A stretch of DNA of 64,000 bases from a bacterium (lineage in GTDB: Bacteria; Hinthialibacterota; Hinthialibacteria; Hinthialibacterales; Hinthialibacteraceae). A program made the translations under genes and the position numbers. The notes under the pieces were generated by a model. The model worked only from the letters and a program-made list of their open reading frames with translations, ran no database searches and was not told where the DNA came from. Of the stretch, positions 7,507 through 16,291 are shown piece by piece; the first letter of the stretch is position 1, and the number at the start of each line of letters is the position of its first letter. Where the stretch lies: NCBI GenBank assembly GCA_016125385.1, contig WGLV01000026.1:39809-103808 (forward strand), in the 5' to 3' direction.

Positions 7507-10104
7507 ATGAGGATAAATCAGATCGCCCGAAAATTCGGCATCGACAACAAAGACATCCTGGAATATCTCACCACGATCGGGATGCCCAATCGGAGCCACA
7601 GTTCGTCTCTGGATGAGGGCACGATTGAGATGTTGTTGCAGCATTTCGGGAAAACGACGAAAGAAGAGGAACCCGCGCCCAAAGACAACAAGCGTTTCGC
7701 TAAAATCCGTCGTCCTAAAGACTGGAAACCCTCCGACGACGAAGAGGAAATGGAATCAGAATCCGGCGATACGGGCGAAACCGCGCCCGCCGGTCCTTCC
7801 AGCGCCCAACCGGCCGGCGTAGAGGAAGAAGAAGAGGCCGAAGCCGCTTCCGCCGATGAAACGCAGGCGCAACAACCCGCGCATCCCTCGCGGACCGCCG
7901 CCCCCAAAAAAGAAGATAAAAAGAAGGCGAAACCTCAACCTCCACAAACCAAGAAGAAGCAAAAGTTGAAAACAATCACCCTCGAGCCGCAGATTCAGCC
8001 CGGCGCCAAGCCGGAGATCATCATCGAAGCGCCGGAAGTGCAGGACGTCGAGGAAACCGCCCCCGTAACTCCGAAGGCGCCCACGGAAGAAGGCGAGACG
8101 GAACCCATCGATCAGGATGAGGTTATCCGCCGCGAAATACAGAAACTCAAGCAGAAACAGAAGCGCGCCTCCGAACAGGAAGAACCCAAAACCACGGTTC
8201 AGCCGCGACGGCCGGGGACGCCCCGGCGGCGCGATCAGGCGGGTGGCGGCGGCGGAAAAAGCCGCGGCAAACGCGCCTGGAAGCGTGAAAAACGTCAGCG
8301 CCGCGAACAGCAGGAACAGGCCGAACAGCAGCGCATGCTGCACGACGCCACCGTGCTGAAGGTTCACGAAGCCACCACCCTGGCCGATATCGCCAACGGG
8401 CTGGGCGTCGACCCCAACGAACTGATCGGAAAACTGATCGGCCTGGGCGTCATGGCGACCATCAACCAGCGTCTCGACCCTGACACGATTCAGGTCATCG
8501 CCGAAGAATACGGCTTCGAGGTCGAACAGGTCGATCTGAGCGATAGCGACATCTTCAGCGAGATGTGGCAGGACGACATTCAGGAAGAACGCAAAATCTC
8601 GCGTCCCCCGGTCGTCACCATCATGGGCCACGTCGACCACGGCAAGACCAAACTGCTCGACGCGGTGCGCAGCACCGACGTCGTCTCGCAGGAAGCGGGC
8701 GGCATCACCCAGCACATCGGCGCGTATCACGTCGTGACCAAGGCGGGCGAGGTGGTCTTTCTCGATACGCCGGGCCACGCGGCTTTTACCGCAATGCGCG
8801 CGCGCGGCGCCATGGTGACCGACATCGTCGTACTGGTAGTCTCGGCGGCCGAAGGCGTCATGCCCCAGACGGTCGAGGCGATTCACCACGCCAAAGCGGC
8901 GGGCGTTCCGATCATTGTGGCGATCAACAAGATCGACCTCGACGGCGCCAATCTCGACAACGTCAAACAACAGTTGATCCAACACGGACTCACCGCCGAA
9001 GACTGGGGCGGCGATACCATCATGGTTCCCGTCTCGGCCAAGCAGAACATCGGTATCGACGACCTGCTTGAAACGATCATCCTTCAGTCCGACATTCTCG
9101 AACTGAAAGCCGATCCTGAATGCCGCGGGCGCGGCGCCATTATCGAAGGGCGGCTCGAACAGGGCCGCGGCGTGGTCGCCACGGTGCTGGTTCAGCAGGG
9201 CACGCTGCGCGTGGGCGATCCGTTCGTCTCCGGCGTTTACTCGGGCCGCGTGCGCGCGATGACCAACGACAAGGGCGAAGCGCTCGAGTCGGCGGGGCCC
9301 TCCATGCCGGTCGAAATCCTCGGCATCGAAAAAGTGCCCAGCGCGGGCGATCCCTTCATCGTGGTCTCCGACGACTCGCAGGCCAAACAGATCAGCGCGC
9401 GGCTTCAGCAGATTCAGCGCGAACGCGATCTGCGCCAGATGCACAAAGTGACGCTCGATTCGCTGCATGAACAGATCGAAAAGGGCGAGATCAAAGACCT
9501 GATGCTGATCGTCAAAGGCGACGTGCAGGGTTCGGTCGGCGCGGTCTGCGACAGCCTGCTCAAGATCGAGAGCGAAAAAGTCCGTATCGACATCATCCAC
9601 AGCGGCGTCGGCGCGATTTCCGAATCGGATGTCATGCTCGCGTCCGCTTCCAACGCCATCATCATCGGCTTCAACGTTCAGCCGCATACTCACGTGCGCG
9701 ATCTGGCCAAGAAAGAACACGTCGATATCCGCACCTACCGCATCATCTACGAGGCGGTGGAGGATATCCGCAACGCGATGACCGGCATGCTCGACAAACA
9801 GTACGTTGAGAAGATCATGGGCCGGGGCGAGATTCGCGAGGTCTTCCGCCTGTCGAAAGGCCTGTCGATCGCGGGTTCCTACGTACAGGAAGGCGTCTTG
9901 CAGCGCAACGCCCGCTGCCGTCTGCTGCGCGATTCCGTCATCGTTCACGAAGGAAAACTCACTTCGCTGAAACGCTTTAAAGAAGACGCGCGCGAAGTCA
10001 AACACGGCATGGAATGCGGCGTGGGATTTGAAAATTACAATGACGTCCGGGTGGGCGACATTGTGGAGTGTTACGAGCTCGAAGAAGTCGCGCCGACTCT
10101 GTAA
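7507..10104 (+). CDS. infB: Translation initiation factor IF-2
   Basis: 865 residues. The N-terminus has an IF2-N fold ([11 protein letters not shown]), then a long charged, low-complexity linker (about 55-270), a second IF2-N, and the GTPase domain. G1 is G-H-V-D-H-G-K-T at about residue 373, G3 is D-T-P-G-H-A-A-F, G4 is N-K-I-D and G5 is S-A-K. C-terminal beta-barrel and IF2-specific domains complete the family. IF-2 delivers initiator tRNA to the 30S subunit and drives subunit joining. No ylxR or ribosomal L7Ae-like gene separates it from nusA, unlike Firmicutes. A GGGGAAGGAG precedes the ATG. Confidence 0.98.
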   Translation: MRINQIARKFGIDNKDILEYLTTIGMPNRSHSSSLDEGTIEMLLQHFGKTTKEEEPAPKDNKRFAKIRRPKDWKPSDDEEEMESESGDTGETAPAGPSSAQPAGVEEEEEAEAASADETQAQQPAHPSRTAAPKKEDKKKAKPQPPQTKKKQKLKTITLEPQIQPGAKPEIIIEAPEVQDVEETAPVTPKAPTEEGETEPIDQDEVIRREIQKLKQKQKRASEQEEPKTTVQPRRPGTPRRRDQAGGGGGKSRGKRAWKREKRQRREQQEQAEQQRMLHDATVLKVHEATTLADIANGLGVDPNELIGKLIGLGVMATINQRLDPDTIQVIAEEYGFEVEQVDLSDSDIFSEMWQDDIQEERKISRPPVVTIMGHVDHGKTKLLDAVRSTDVVSQEAGGITQHIGAYHVVTKAGEVVFLDTPGHAAFTAMRARGAMVTDIVVLVVSAAEGVMPQTVEAIHHAKAAGVPIIVAINKIDLDGANLDNVKQQLIQHGLTAEDWGGDTIMVPVSAKQNIGIDDLLETIILQSDILELKADPECRGRGAIIEGRLEQGRGVVATVLVQQGTLRVGDPFVSGVYSGRVRAMTNDKGEALESAGPSMPVEILGIEKVPSAGDPFIVVSDDSQAKQISARLQQIQRERDLRQMHKVTLDSLHEQIEKGEIKDLMLIVKGDVQGSVGAVCDSLLKIESEKVRIDIIHSGVGAISESDVMLASASNAIIIGFNVQPHTHVRDLAKKEHVDIRTYRIIYEAVEDIRNAMTGMLDKQYVEKIMGRGEIREVFRLSKGLSIAGSYVQEGVLQRNARCRLLRDSVIVHEGKLTSLKRFKEDAREVKHGMECGVGFENYNDVRVGDIVECYELEEVAPTL

Positions 10105-10143
10105 GACCCGCTCAACGCCCGGCGCCAAACCGGGAGACGACGC

Positions 10144-10425
10144 ATGATCGTAGGCGTGATGGAAACGTCGTTCCAATTACCCGAATCAGGCTCGCTGAAA
10201 GACAAGCGGCAGGTGCTGCGCAGTTTGAAGGACCGCGTCCGGCGGCGGTTCAACGTCTCGCTGGCCGAGACCGATGAACAGGACTGCTGGCGGCGCTGTA
10301 CGCTTTCATTCGCCGCAGTGGCCACTCACGCGGGGCTGATCGAACGCGATTTTCAGCGAATTCTCGACCTGATCGAAGAGAATCCCGCCGTGGTCCACTG
10401 CGACCACTGGATCGAATTCTACTGA
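10144..10425 (+). CDS. DUF503 (YlxP-like) small protein
   Basis: 93 residues matching the DUF503 pattern: M-I-V-G-V-M at the start, L-P-E-S-G-S-L-K-D-K-R-Q-V-L-R-S-L-K-D-R near 15-35, R-R-F-N-V-S-L-A-E-T-D near 35-45, and a C-terminal stretch around a conserved Ser/Phe strand. YlxP-like proteins are found between infB and rbfA in many genomes, exactly the position here, and are thought to act in ribosome assembly or translation, but the biochemical role is not settled. The ATG is 39 bp after infB. Confidence 0.88.
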   Translation: MIVGVMETSFQLPESGSLKDKRQVLRSLKDRVRRRFNVSLAETDEQDCWRRCTLSFAAVATHAGLIERDFQRILDLIEENPAVVHCDHWIEFY

Positions 10426-10494
10426 TAAAAACAGCATCCGATTTTCGGATTTGGAAGGAAAACAATCCCGCCACATCCCTGGCGTGGAACCATC

Positions 10495-10875
10495 ATGACG
10501 CAAAAAAAGACGTATCGTATACACCAGATCAATCGCCAGTTACGCGAAGAGATCGCCTCCATCCTGTTGATGGAGATGCAGGACGAGATGCTGAAAGACG
10601 TCACCATCACCGAAGTACGCACGTCCAAAGACCTGCATCACGCCCTGGTGTTCACCGCCACCCACAAAAACACCGACCGCGAACATGCGCTCGAGTCGTT
10701 AAACAAGGCGGCGGGCTATATCCGGCGGCTGCTGTTTGGCCGCCTGCGGCTGAGACACATCCCGGAACTGGATTTCCGGTACGACGAATCGCTCGATCGC
10801 GCCGAGCGGATTTTTACCCAGATAAACCGACTGGACATCCCCCCGGCGGAAGAAGACGAAGAAGACGAGGCCTGA
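10495..10875 (+). CDS. rbfA: 30S ribosome-binding factor RbfA
   Basis: 126 residues with the RbfA KH-like fold: I-N-R-Q-L-R-E-E-I-A-S-I-L near the N-terminus, D-V-T-I-T-E-V-R-T-S-K-D-L-H-H-A near 38-52, then A-A-G-Y-I-R-R-L-L-F-G-R-L-R-L-R-H-I-P-E-L-D-F with the typical D-E-S-L-D-R-A helix. RbfA binds the 30S subunit and helps late 16S rRNA maturation. The acidic tail (E-E-D-E-E-D-E-A) is short. truB begins 3 bp after the stop. Confidence 0.95.
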   Translation: MTQKKTYRIHQINRQLREEIASILLMEMQDEMLKDVTITEVRTSKDLHHALVFTATHKNTDREHALESLNKAAGYIRRLLFGRLRLRHIPELDFRYDESLDRAERIFTQINRLDIPPAEEDEEDEA

Positions 10876-10878
10876 CCG

Positions 10879-11826
10879 TTGAAGAGCAGCGAGATGAACG
10901 GAGTACTCAACATCAATAAACCCAGCGGCATGACTTCGCATGACGTGGTCGACCGCATTCGCCGCGCGGCGAAAATCAAACAGGTGGGGCATACCGGCAC
11001 GCTCGATCCGATGGCGACCGGCGTGCTGCCCATTTGCGTGGGAAAAGCCACAAAAATTCAACAATTTCTCATCGCCCAGGATAAGGAATACGACGTCGAG
11101 ATGGAACTGGGCGTCATTACCGACAGCCAGGACCGCACCGGCGAAGTTATCGAAGAACGCCCGGTTGAAAATATGACCCGCGAACAGATCGACCGGGCGC
11201 TCGACCAGTACAGGGGCGAATTGTGGCAGACCCCGCCCATGATCTCCGCCAAACACCATAAAGGCAAGCGATTATACGAACTGGCGCGTCAGGGCGTGGA
11301 AGTGAAGCGCGATCCTTGCAAGATTTATATTCACAAATTAGAATTGCAGGATGTTCGTATGCCGTTCGTCCGTTTCTCGGTCTCATGCAGTAAGGGGACG
11401 TACATCCGAACCCTGTGTCATGACATCGGCGAAACGCTGGGCGCGGGTGCGGTCATGTCGGCGTTGGCGCGGGTGCGATGCGGCCGTTTTCACATCGATA
11501 ACGCCATCCCGCTCGACGAGTTACGCACACCGGAAGACGTCGCGGGCCGCCTCTACGACCTGAACCAGGCGCTCGACAGCATGCCGTCGGTCACGGTGGG
11601 TACGGAAGGCAAAACGTCGCTGTTTTGCGGCCGCGCGCTGGCGGGCGGCGCCATTACCCGGCTGAACGGCGATTTCCGGTCGGGCGCGTTCGTCCGGGTC
11701 ACCGGGCGCGACGGGTCGCTGATCGGCGTCGGTGAAGCTCTGATGGCTTCCGACCAGCTCGACGCCCTCGCGGGTAATTTACGTGTTATCAAGCCGGTTA
11801 AGGTATTCCACCCGGCTTCATCTTAA
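10879..11826 (+). CDS. truB: tRNA pseudouridine(55) synthase TruB
   Basis: 315 residues. It converts U55 of tRNA to pseudouridine. The family signature N-G-V-L-N-I-N-K-P-S-G-M-T-S-H-D-V-V is at the N-terminus, and the catalytic Asp lies in H-T-G-T-L-D-P-M-A-T-G-V-L-P. K-G-T-Y-I-R-T-L-C-H-D-I-G follows near 175, and a PUA-like C-terminal domain ends the protein. The start at 10879 is a TTG with GAGG 8 nt upstream; an ATG at 10894 (M-N-G-V-L) fits the family start equally well. It is cotranscribed with rbfA and rpsO. Confidence 0.96.
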   Translation: MKSSEMNGVLNINKPSGMTSHDVVDRIRRAAKIKQVGHTGTLDPMATGVLPICVGKATKIQQFLIAQDKEYDVEMELGVITDSQDRTGEVIEERPVENMTREQIDRALDQYRGELWQTPPMISAKHHKGKRLYELARQGVEVKRDPCKIYIHKLELQDVRMPFVRFSVSCSKGTYIRTLCHDIGETLGAGAVMSALARVRCGRFHIDNAIPLDELRTPEDVAGRLYDLNQALDSMPSVTVGTEGKTSLFCGRALAGGAITRLNGDFRSGAFVRVTGRDGSLIGVGEALMASDQLDALAGNLRVIKPVKVFHPASS

Positions 11827-11861
11827 AACGAAGAGTTTGAACCGTTTTTGGAGGTAGTCCG

Positions 11862-12131
11862 TTGTCTATCACGATCGAACGCAAGAAAGAACTCATCCAG
11901 GAATACAAGATTCACGGCCAGGACACCGGTTCGCCCGAAGTCCAGATCGCGATCCTGACGGAGAAGATCCGTAACCTGACCGAACACTTTAAAACTCATA
12001 AGAAAGACCATCATTCCCGGCGTGGACTGATCAAAATGGTCAGCCAGCGCCGCAGTCTGTTGGACTATCTCAAACGCTCTGAAATCAATCGCTACCGCGA
12101 ATTGATCAACCGCCTCGGGTTGCGCCGCTAG
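11862..12131 (+). CDS. rpsO: 30S ribosomal protein S15
   Basis: 89 residues, the normal S15 length. Signature parts include [17 protein letters not shown] near 25-42, [11 protein letters not shown] near 47-58 and R-R-S-L-L-D-Y-L near 65-73. S15 binds helices 20-22 of 16S rRNA early in 30S assembly. The start codon is TTG with a strong GGAGG at 11850-11854. It lies between truB and pnp, the standard arrangement. Confidence 0.97.
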   Translation: MSITIERKKELIQEYKIHGQDTGSPEVQIAILTEKIRNLTEHFKTHKKDHHSRRGLIKMVSQRRSLLDYLKRSEINRYRELINRLGLRR

Positions 12132-12157
12132 TCGCATGGCTCGGGTCATCAGGACGG

Positions 12158-12185
12158 CCGGATCGCGCCTTGGCGCTTTCCGGCT
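12158..12185 (+). other. Compact hairpin after rpsO
   Basis: GCCGGA (12158-12163) pairs with TCCGGC (12180-12185), and GCGCC (12166-12170) pairs with GGCGC (12173-12177), leaving 2-nt internal and apical loops. There is no T run, so it is more likely a 3'-end stabiliser or processing element of the rpsO message than a terminator. Confidence 0.5.
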
Positions 12186-12290
12186 CGATCGTTGACCGGG
12201 GCATGACCTTGCGGGCGCCCACGCGCTGAGGAAGACGTGAAATGAGGATGATGAGACCCGCCGCACGCGGCTTGTTCCTCAACACCCCGA

Positions 12291-12330
12291 TTAGGAGGTC
12301 GAAGGTTGGCGTCAACCTCCCACCTCCTAG
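12291..12330 (+). promoter_or_regulatory. Long RNA hairpin between rpsO and pnp (possible RNase III/PNPase control site)
   Basis: TAGGAGGT (12292-12299) pairs perfectly with ACCTCCTA (12322-12329). Inside it AGGTTG (12303-12308) pairs with CAACCT (12313-12318) around loop GCGT, with a 3x3 internal loop. No T run follows. In E. coli a stem-loop at this position is cut by RNase III and mediates PNPase autocontrol; the same role here is inference. The rest of 12132-12507 holds no convincing gene; a 60-codon TTG-started frame at 12306-12488 is doubtful. Confidence 0.6.
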
Positions 12331-12507
12331 TCTGGGTGATGATGGAGCTGCGCCCGTCTCATCTTTCTATTTTGCAGCTGGAACACCATCTCCGCGATTC
12401 GCATCCACGGGATAGAATACGCTATTTTCCAGATACGCCTTCCTTTCGCCACGCGCCCCTCATCGCGCGCCTTCCCGTCGTGGATTGAAATCTGAAAGGA
12501 AGATTAT

Positions 12508-14874
12508 ATGTCTACTGTCACGCAAGTTTCGCGAGAGATCGCGGGACGCAAACTCCTCATTGAATCGGGCCGCATGGCCAAACAGGCGGGTGGATCGGTT
12601 ACCGTACAATACGGTGAAACCGTCGTCCTCGCCTGCGCCACCATGGCTACCTCGAGCCGCGACCTCGATTTCTTTCCGCTCACCGTCGATTACCGCGAGC
12701 CGTTTTACGCGGCCGGCAAATACCCCGGCGGCTTCTTTAAGCGCGAAGCCCGCCCCTCCGACCGTGAAACCCTCACCTCGCGCTGCATCGACCGCCCCAT
12801 GCGCCCCCTGTTCCCCGACGGCTTCAACCGTGAAGTCCAGGTTCTGCTGAAGGTGTTGTCGTACGACGGCGTCAATGACCCCGATATCATCGGCATGATC
12901 GCAGCCTTCGCGGCGGTCGAGATTTCCGATATTCCCTTCTCCGGCCCGCTGGGCGCGGTGCGCATCGGCCGCATCAACGGCGAGTTGATCGCCAACCCGC
13001 CCATCGACCAGGTCGGCGAAAGTTCCATGAACCTCACCATCGCCGGCTCATCGAACGCCATCATGATGGTTGAAGGCGGCGCGCAGGAAGAACCGGAAGA
13101 CGTCATGCTCGACGCGCTCGACCTGGCCCAGAACGTCATCCGCGACATCTGCTCGGCCATCACCGAGCTGCGCAACCTGTGCGGCAAGACGAAATTCATC
13201 TTCGAACCCCCGCAGAAGGATGAAGACATCCGCCGCCGCGTGGCCGAACAGGCATCGGACCGGGTGAAAGAGGCGACCATGATCGCCGACAAGCACGAGC
13301 GTCAGGCCGCGATCGACGCCATCGCCGAAGAAGTCAAAATCCGCATCACCGCCGATATTGAAGCCGAACACCAGGGCCGCATCGAACGCGGCGAGATTTC
13401 AGCGGATGACGCCGAAGCCCTGCTGGCGCACAAAGAACGCATGGCGAAGGCTCCGAAAGAACTCGGCTCGGCGTTCCACGACCTCGAAAAAGACCTCATG
13501 CGCGGCATGATTCTCAACGAAAACCGCCGCAGCGATGGACGCGGGCTGGAAGACATCCGCCCCATCACCTGCGAGATCGGCGTGATTCCCCGCGCTCACG
13601 GCTCGGCGCTGTTCACCCGCGGCCAGACGCAGGCGCTGGTGATCTCGACCCTCGGCACGGTTTCCGACGAACAGAAAGTCGATAACCTGACCGAGGAATA
13701 CTTCAAGCAGTTCTTCCTCCATTACAACTTCCCGCCCTTCAGCGTGGGCGAGGTTCGGCCCATGCGCGGCCCCGGACGCCGCGAGATCGGCCACGGCGCG
13801 CTGGCAGAACGTGCGCTTAAAGCCGTCATCCCCACGCAGGAAGAGTTCCCTTACACGGTGCGCCTCGTCTCCGACATTCTTGAGTCGAACGGCTCGTCGT
13901 CGATGGCCAGCGTGTGCGGCGGTTCGCTCGCCATGATGGACGCCGGCGTGCCGACCAAGGCGCCGGTGGCGGGCATCGCGATGGGGCTGATCTCTGACGG
14001 CGGGCGCTTCGCGGTGCTGTCCGACATCCTCGGCGTCGAAGACCACCTCGGCGACATGGACTTCAAGGTCACCGGCACCAGCAAGGGCATCACCGCCTTC
14101 CAGATGGACCTCAAGATTGAAGGCATCACCCGCGAGATTATGGCGCAGGCGCTCGATCAGGCCCGCCGGGGACGCCTTCACATCCTCAACATCATGGCGC
14201 AGGCCATCGCCGAACCGCGCTCGTCGTTGCGTTCGTTCGCGCCGCGCATTCAGCAGATGATGATTCCGATCGACAAGATCCGCGACGTCATCGGACCGTC
14301 CGGCAAGATGATCCGCAAAATCATCGCCGAGACCGGCGCCAAGATCGACATCGACGACGACGGACGCGTGGTCATCGCCTCGACCGACGAAGAAGCCGGC
14401 CGCAAGGCGCGCGAGTGGATCGAATACCTCACCGAAGAGGTCGAAGTGGGCCGCGTCTACACCGGCAAGGTGACGCGCATCACCAACTTCGGCTGCTTCG
14501 TCGAAGTGCTGCCCGGTCAGGAAGGCCTGGTTCACATCTCCGAGCTGGAGCCGCGCCGGGTTGAGTCGGTCACCGACGTGGTGTCGGAAGGCGACGTGAT
14601 CGAAGTGAAGGTCATCGAGATCGACGAGTTTGGCCGCATCAACCTCAGCAAGAAAGAAGCCGATCGCGACGCGGGCCGCATCCCGAAAGAGGATCCTCCC
14701 CGCGAGGGCGGCGACCGGGACCGCGGCGGACGCGGCGACCGTGATCGTGGAGGCCGTGGCGGCGGCGGTGGCCGTGGAGGCGACCGGGGCGGACGCGGCG
14801 GCGGCGGAGGCCGTGGCGGCGACCGAGGTGGAAACCGCGGCGGCGGCGGTGGTGGAGATCGCGGACGCCGTTAA
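12508..14874 (+). CDS. pnp: Polyribonucleotide nucleotidyltransferase (PNPase) with RGG-rich tail
   Basis: 788 residues. PNPase degrades RNA phosphorolytically from the 3' end. Two RNase PH-like cores flank an all-helical region: the first about 1-230 (F-F-P-L-T-V-D-Y-R-E-P-F-Y-A-A-G-K), the second about 320-545 (N-F-P-P-F-S-V-G-E). A KH domain follows near 560-620 (I-G-P-S-G-K-M-I-R-K-I), then an S1 domain near 630-705 (G-K-V-T-R-I-T-N-F-G-C-F-V). The last 60 or so residues are almost only Gly, Arg and Asp in repeated R-G-G units, an unusual RGG-box extension. The ATG has AGGAAG upstream; a strong terminator follows. Confidence 0.97.
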   Translation: MSTVTQVSREIAGRKLLIESGRMAKQAGGSVTVQYGETVVLACATMATSSRDLDFFPLTVDYREPFYAAGKYPGGFFKREARPSDRETLTSRCIDRPMRPLFPDGFNREVQVLLKVLSYDGVNDPDIIGMIAAFAAVEISDIPFSGPLGAVRIGRINGELIANPPIDQVGESSMNLTIAGSSNAIMMVEGGAQEEPEDVMLDALDLAQNVIRDICSAITELRNLCGKTKFIFEPPQKDEDIRRRVAEQASDRVKEATMIADKHERQAAIDAIAEEVKIRITADIEAEHQGRIERGEISADDAEALLAHKERMAKAPKELGSAFHDLEKDLMRGMILNENRRSDGRGLEDIRPITCEIGVIPRAHGSALFTRGQTQALVISTLGTVSDEQKVDNLTEEYFKQFFLHYNFPPFSVGEVRPMRGPGRREIGHGALAERALKAVIPTQEEFPYTVRLVSDILESNGSSSMASVCGGSLAMMDAGVPTKAPVAGIAMGLISDGGRFAVLSDILGVEDHLGDMDFKVTGTSKGITAFQMDLKIEGITREIMAQALDQARRGRLHILNIMAQAIAEPRSSLRSFAPRIQQMMIPIDKIRDVIGPSGKMIRKIIAETGAKIDIDDDGRVVIASTDEEAGRKAREWIEYLTEEVEVGRVYTGKVTRITNFGCFVEVLPGQEGLVHISELEPRRVESVTDVVSEGDVIEVKVIEIDEFGRINLSKKEADRDAGRIPKEDPPREGGDRDRGGRGDRDRGGRGGGGGRGGDRGGRGGGGGRGGDRGGNRGGGGGGDRGRR

Positions 14875-14925
14875 CCGGCGCTTCCCAAGCCTCAACGCCA
14901 CCCTCAACCATACCGAACAAACCAA

Positions 14926-14958
14926 CCGGGCTGGAGTCTCCTCCAGCCCGGCTTTTTT
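14926..14958 (+). terminator. Rho-independent terminator after pnp
   Basis: An 11-bp perfect stem, CCGGGCTGGAG (14926-14936) with CTCCAGCCCGG (14941-14951), loop TCTC, then C and TTTTTT (14953-14958). It ends the nusA-pnp cluster. Confidence 0.95.
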
Positions 14959-14981
14959 ATATCCGGATAGAACAACAAGAG

Positions 14982-15245
14982 TTATTTTGCTTTGAGGGGG
15001 AAGCGTTCGGGATGTTCGATGATTTCGGCGGTCAGGTCGACATCCAGATCGGGCCAATGGAAATGCCCCGGCGCGGGTTCTTCCATATTGAGCACGCTCT
15101 TGATCGGAGCGTCCTGAAACCAGGGGAAGTCTTCATGCGGCATGAACAACTCACGGCCTCCTGCCAGAAGCCAGATTCCATGCCGCGACACGTTTGTCAC
15201 TTCAGCCGCCGAAATGGTTTTCCCATGCGTTTTGGAGTTCCTCAT
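14982..15245 (-). CDS. DUF2442 family protein
   Basis: 87 residues. The body matches DUF2442: G-I-W-L-L-A-G-G-R-E-L-F-M-P-H-E-D-F-P-W-F at 23-43, then I-K-S-V-L-N-M-E-E-P and H-F-H-W-P-D-L-D-V-D-L, ending I-E-H-P-E-R-F-P-L. DUF2442 genes often pair with a DUF4160 gene in a putative toxin-antitoxin locus, but no DUF4160 frame is seen on either side, so this copy is an orphan. It reads toward the pnp terminator. Function unknown. Confidence 0.8.
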   Translation of the reverse strand: MRNSKTHGKTISAAEVTNVSRHGIWLLAGGRELFMPHEDFPWFQDAPIKSVLNMEEPAPGHFHWPDLDVDLTAEIIEHPERFPLKAK

Positions 15246-15357
15246 ACCGCGCCTCGTGAATTAAAACCTATATATCCCATTCAATCCCCACAATCCAATG
15301 CCAAATTTTACACCAGAAGAATTCGTAGCGAATAAGCATTTTAAACAAAATAGACGC

Positions 15358-15398
15358 TTGTTATACCCATTCATACTACAGTATAATCAAAGTATGAA
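15358..15398 (+). promoter_or_regulatory. Promoter and palindromic operator of the orphan antitoxin
   Basis: TTGTTA (15358-15363), 18 bp, TATAAT (15382-15387). The predicted start of transcription coincides with the ATG at 15394, giving a leaderless message. An 8-bp perfect inverted repeat, TTCATACT (15370-15377) and AGTATGAA (15391-15398), flanks the -10 box, as expected for an autorepressing ribbon-helix-helix antitoxin. Confidence 0.6.
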
Positions 15399-15630
15399 AA
15401 CCGCGATCTCTCTTCCAGACGAATTGTTCGAATCCGCCGACGCGCTCGCCGAGCGGCTCGGCCTTTCGCGCAGCGAACTGTACGCCGCCGCTGTCGCCGA
15501 ATTCTTGGCTAAACACCGTGACGAAGACGTCACCGCCCGGCTCAACGAGGTCTATGCCGGCGACCCCAGCGGTATAGACCCGGCGCTGCGATCCGCCCAG
15601 GCTCGAAGCGCGCGAGCCGCCGAATGGTAG
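15394..15630 (+). CDS. Ribbon-helix-helix antitoxin (MazE-like), orphan
   Basis: 78 residues: M-K-T-A-I-S-L-P-D-E-L-F-E-S-A-D-A-L-A, L-G-L-S-R-S-E-L-Y, then a C-terminal toxin-binding tail ending E-W. This is the common RHH antitoxin paired with MazF-type endoribonucleases. In such pairs mazF starts on an ATG overlapping the final codons. Here that ATG exists (15624) but its frame stops after 12 codons, so the toxin is missing or deleted. The start at 15394 is preferred over 15298 because the upstream part is AT-rich and carries the promoter. Confidence 0.82.
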   Translation: MKTAISLPDELFESADALAERLGLSRSELYAAAVAEFLAKHRDEDVTARLNEVYAGDPSGIDPALRSAQARSARAAEW

Positions 15631-15675
15631 TACGGCTGCGCGCAATTACGGCGCATCAATAAAACATTCCTTCCA

Positions 15676-16035
15676 TCAATCCTGCTTGCGTTTGACGTTA
15701 TAGCCCCGGTCGCCGAAGGGGGAGAGTTTTTCCAGCCACATCTCTTCGAGAATGCGCAGGTCGGCGGCGGGGTCGTACCCCGGTTGTTCCGGTTCGGGAA
15801 GCGTATCGAGCACTTCGAACGAAAACGCGTCCGCCCCCAGTTCCTTCCAGTCGCGTTGCAATTCGCGGTTGGGGTGGGCGCCGAACTTGAGTTGCGCCTG
15901 CTGGCGGTTGAGCATCGCGGGCAGATCGGCGCTGGTTCCGATGAACACCTTCCCGCTGCGGGTGTTGCGCACCTGATACACGCCCATCGGCCGATGGGCT
16001 TCTTTATACTCTCGAATCAATGCCTTGCGATCCAT
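15676..16035 (-). CDS. GIY-YIG nuclease family protein
   Basis: 119 residues. The two motif halves are G-V-Y (residues 18-20) and F-I-G (31-33), spaced as in GIY-YIG domains, followed by the N-R-Q-Q-A-Q-L-K-F-G helix and an L-R-I-L-E-E-M-W-L-E-K-L segment with a Glu that could bind metal. It is of the short stand-alone type with unknown substrate. It lies downstream of the rplU terminator on the same strand and is probably transcribed separately. Confidence 0.78.
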   Translation of the reverse strand: MDRKALIREYKEAHRPMGVYQVRNTRSGKVFIGTSADLPAMLNRQQAQLKFGAHPNRELQRDWKELGADAFSFEVLDTLPEPEQPGYDPAADLRILEEMWLEKLSPFGDRGYNVKRKQD

Positions 16036-16227
16036 TGTTTTATTATCCCTCCGTCTTCCACACTTTTATTGCGCACCTCAAAGCCGTGTCTGGCGCATTA
16101 TCGCCAATCAGGCCGATCGTCAAGCTCATAGCGTCTCAATTCCATATCTTGCCGAAGGATATCGTCTTTCAGGATTCTACACCGTTTTGTTCCGGGCGGC
16201 GTATTATCCAGCAAGCCGCGCGGACGC

Positions 16228-16258
16228 AAAAAGGCCGGTTGGAGCGTTCCAACCGGCC
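16228..16258 (-). terminator. Rho-independent terminator of rplU
   Basis: On the minus strand GGCCGGTTGGA pairs perfectly with TCCAACCGGCC (16233-16243 and 16248-16258, loop of 4) and is followed by TTTTT (16228-16232). It stops transcription 34 bp after rplU. Confidence 0.93.
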
Positions 16259-16291
16259 CGGACATGCGGGGTTGTACAACTCGTCAGGCGA

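Noticed and set aside
5932..7644. 570-codon open frame opposite nusA
   Set aside because: Shadow of nusA in GC-rich DNA; composition is Phe/Gly-biased and no family motif is seen.
7756..10176. 806-codon open frame opposite infB
   Set aside because: Antisense shadow of infB with Ala/Asp/His bias and no recognisable domain.
13399..15057. 552-codon open frame opposite pnp
   Set aside because: Antisense shadow of pnp, without domains, crossing the pnp terminator.
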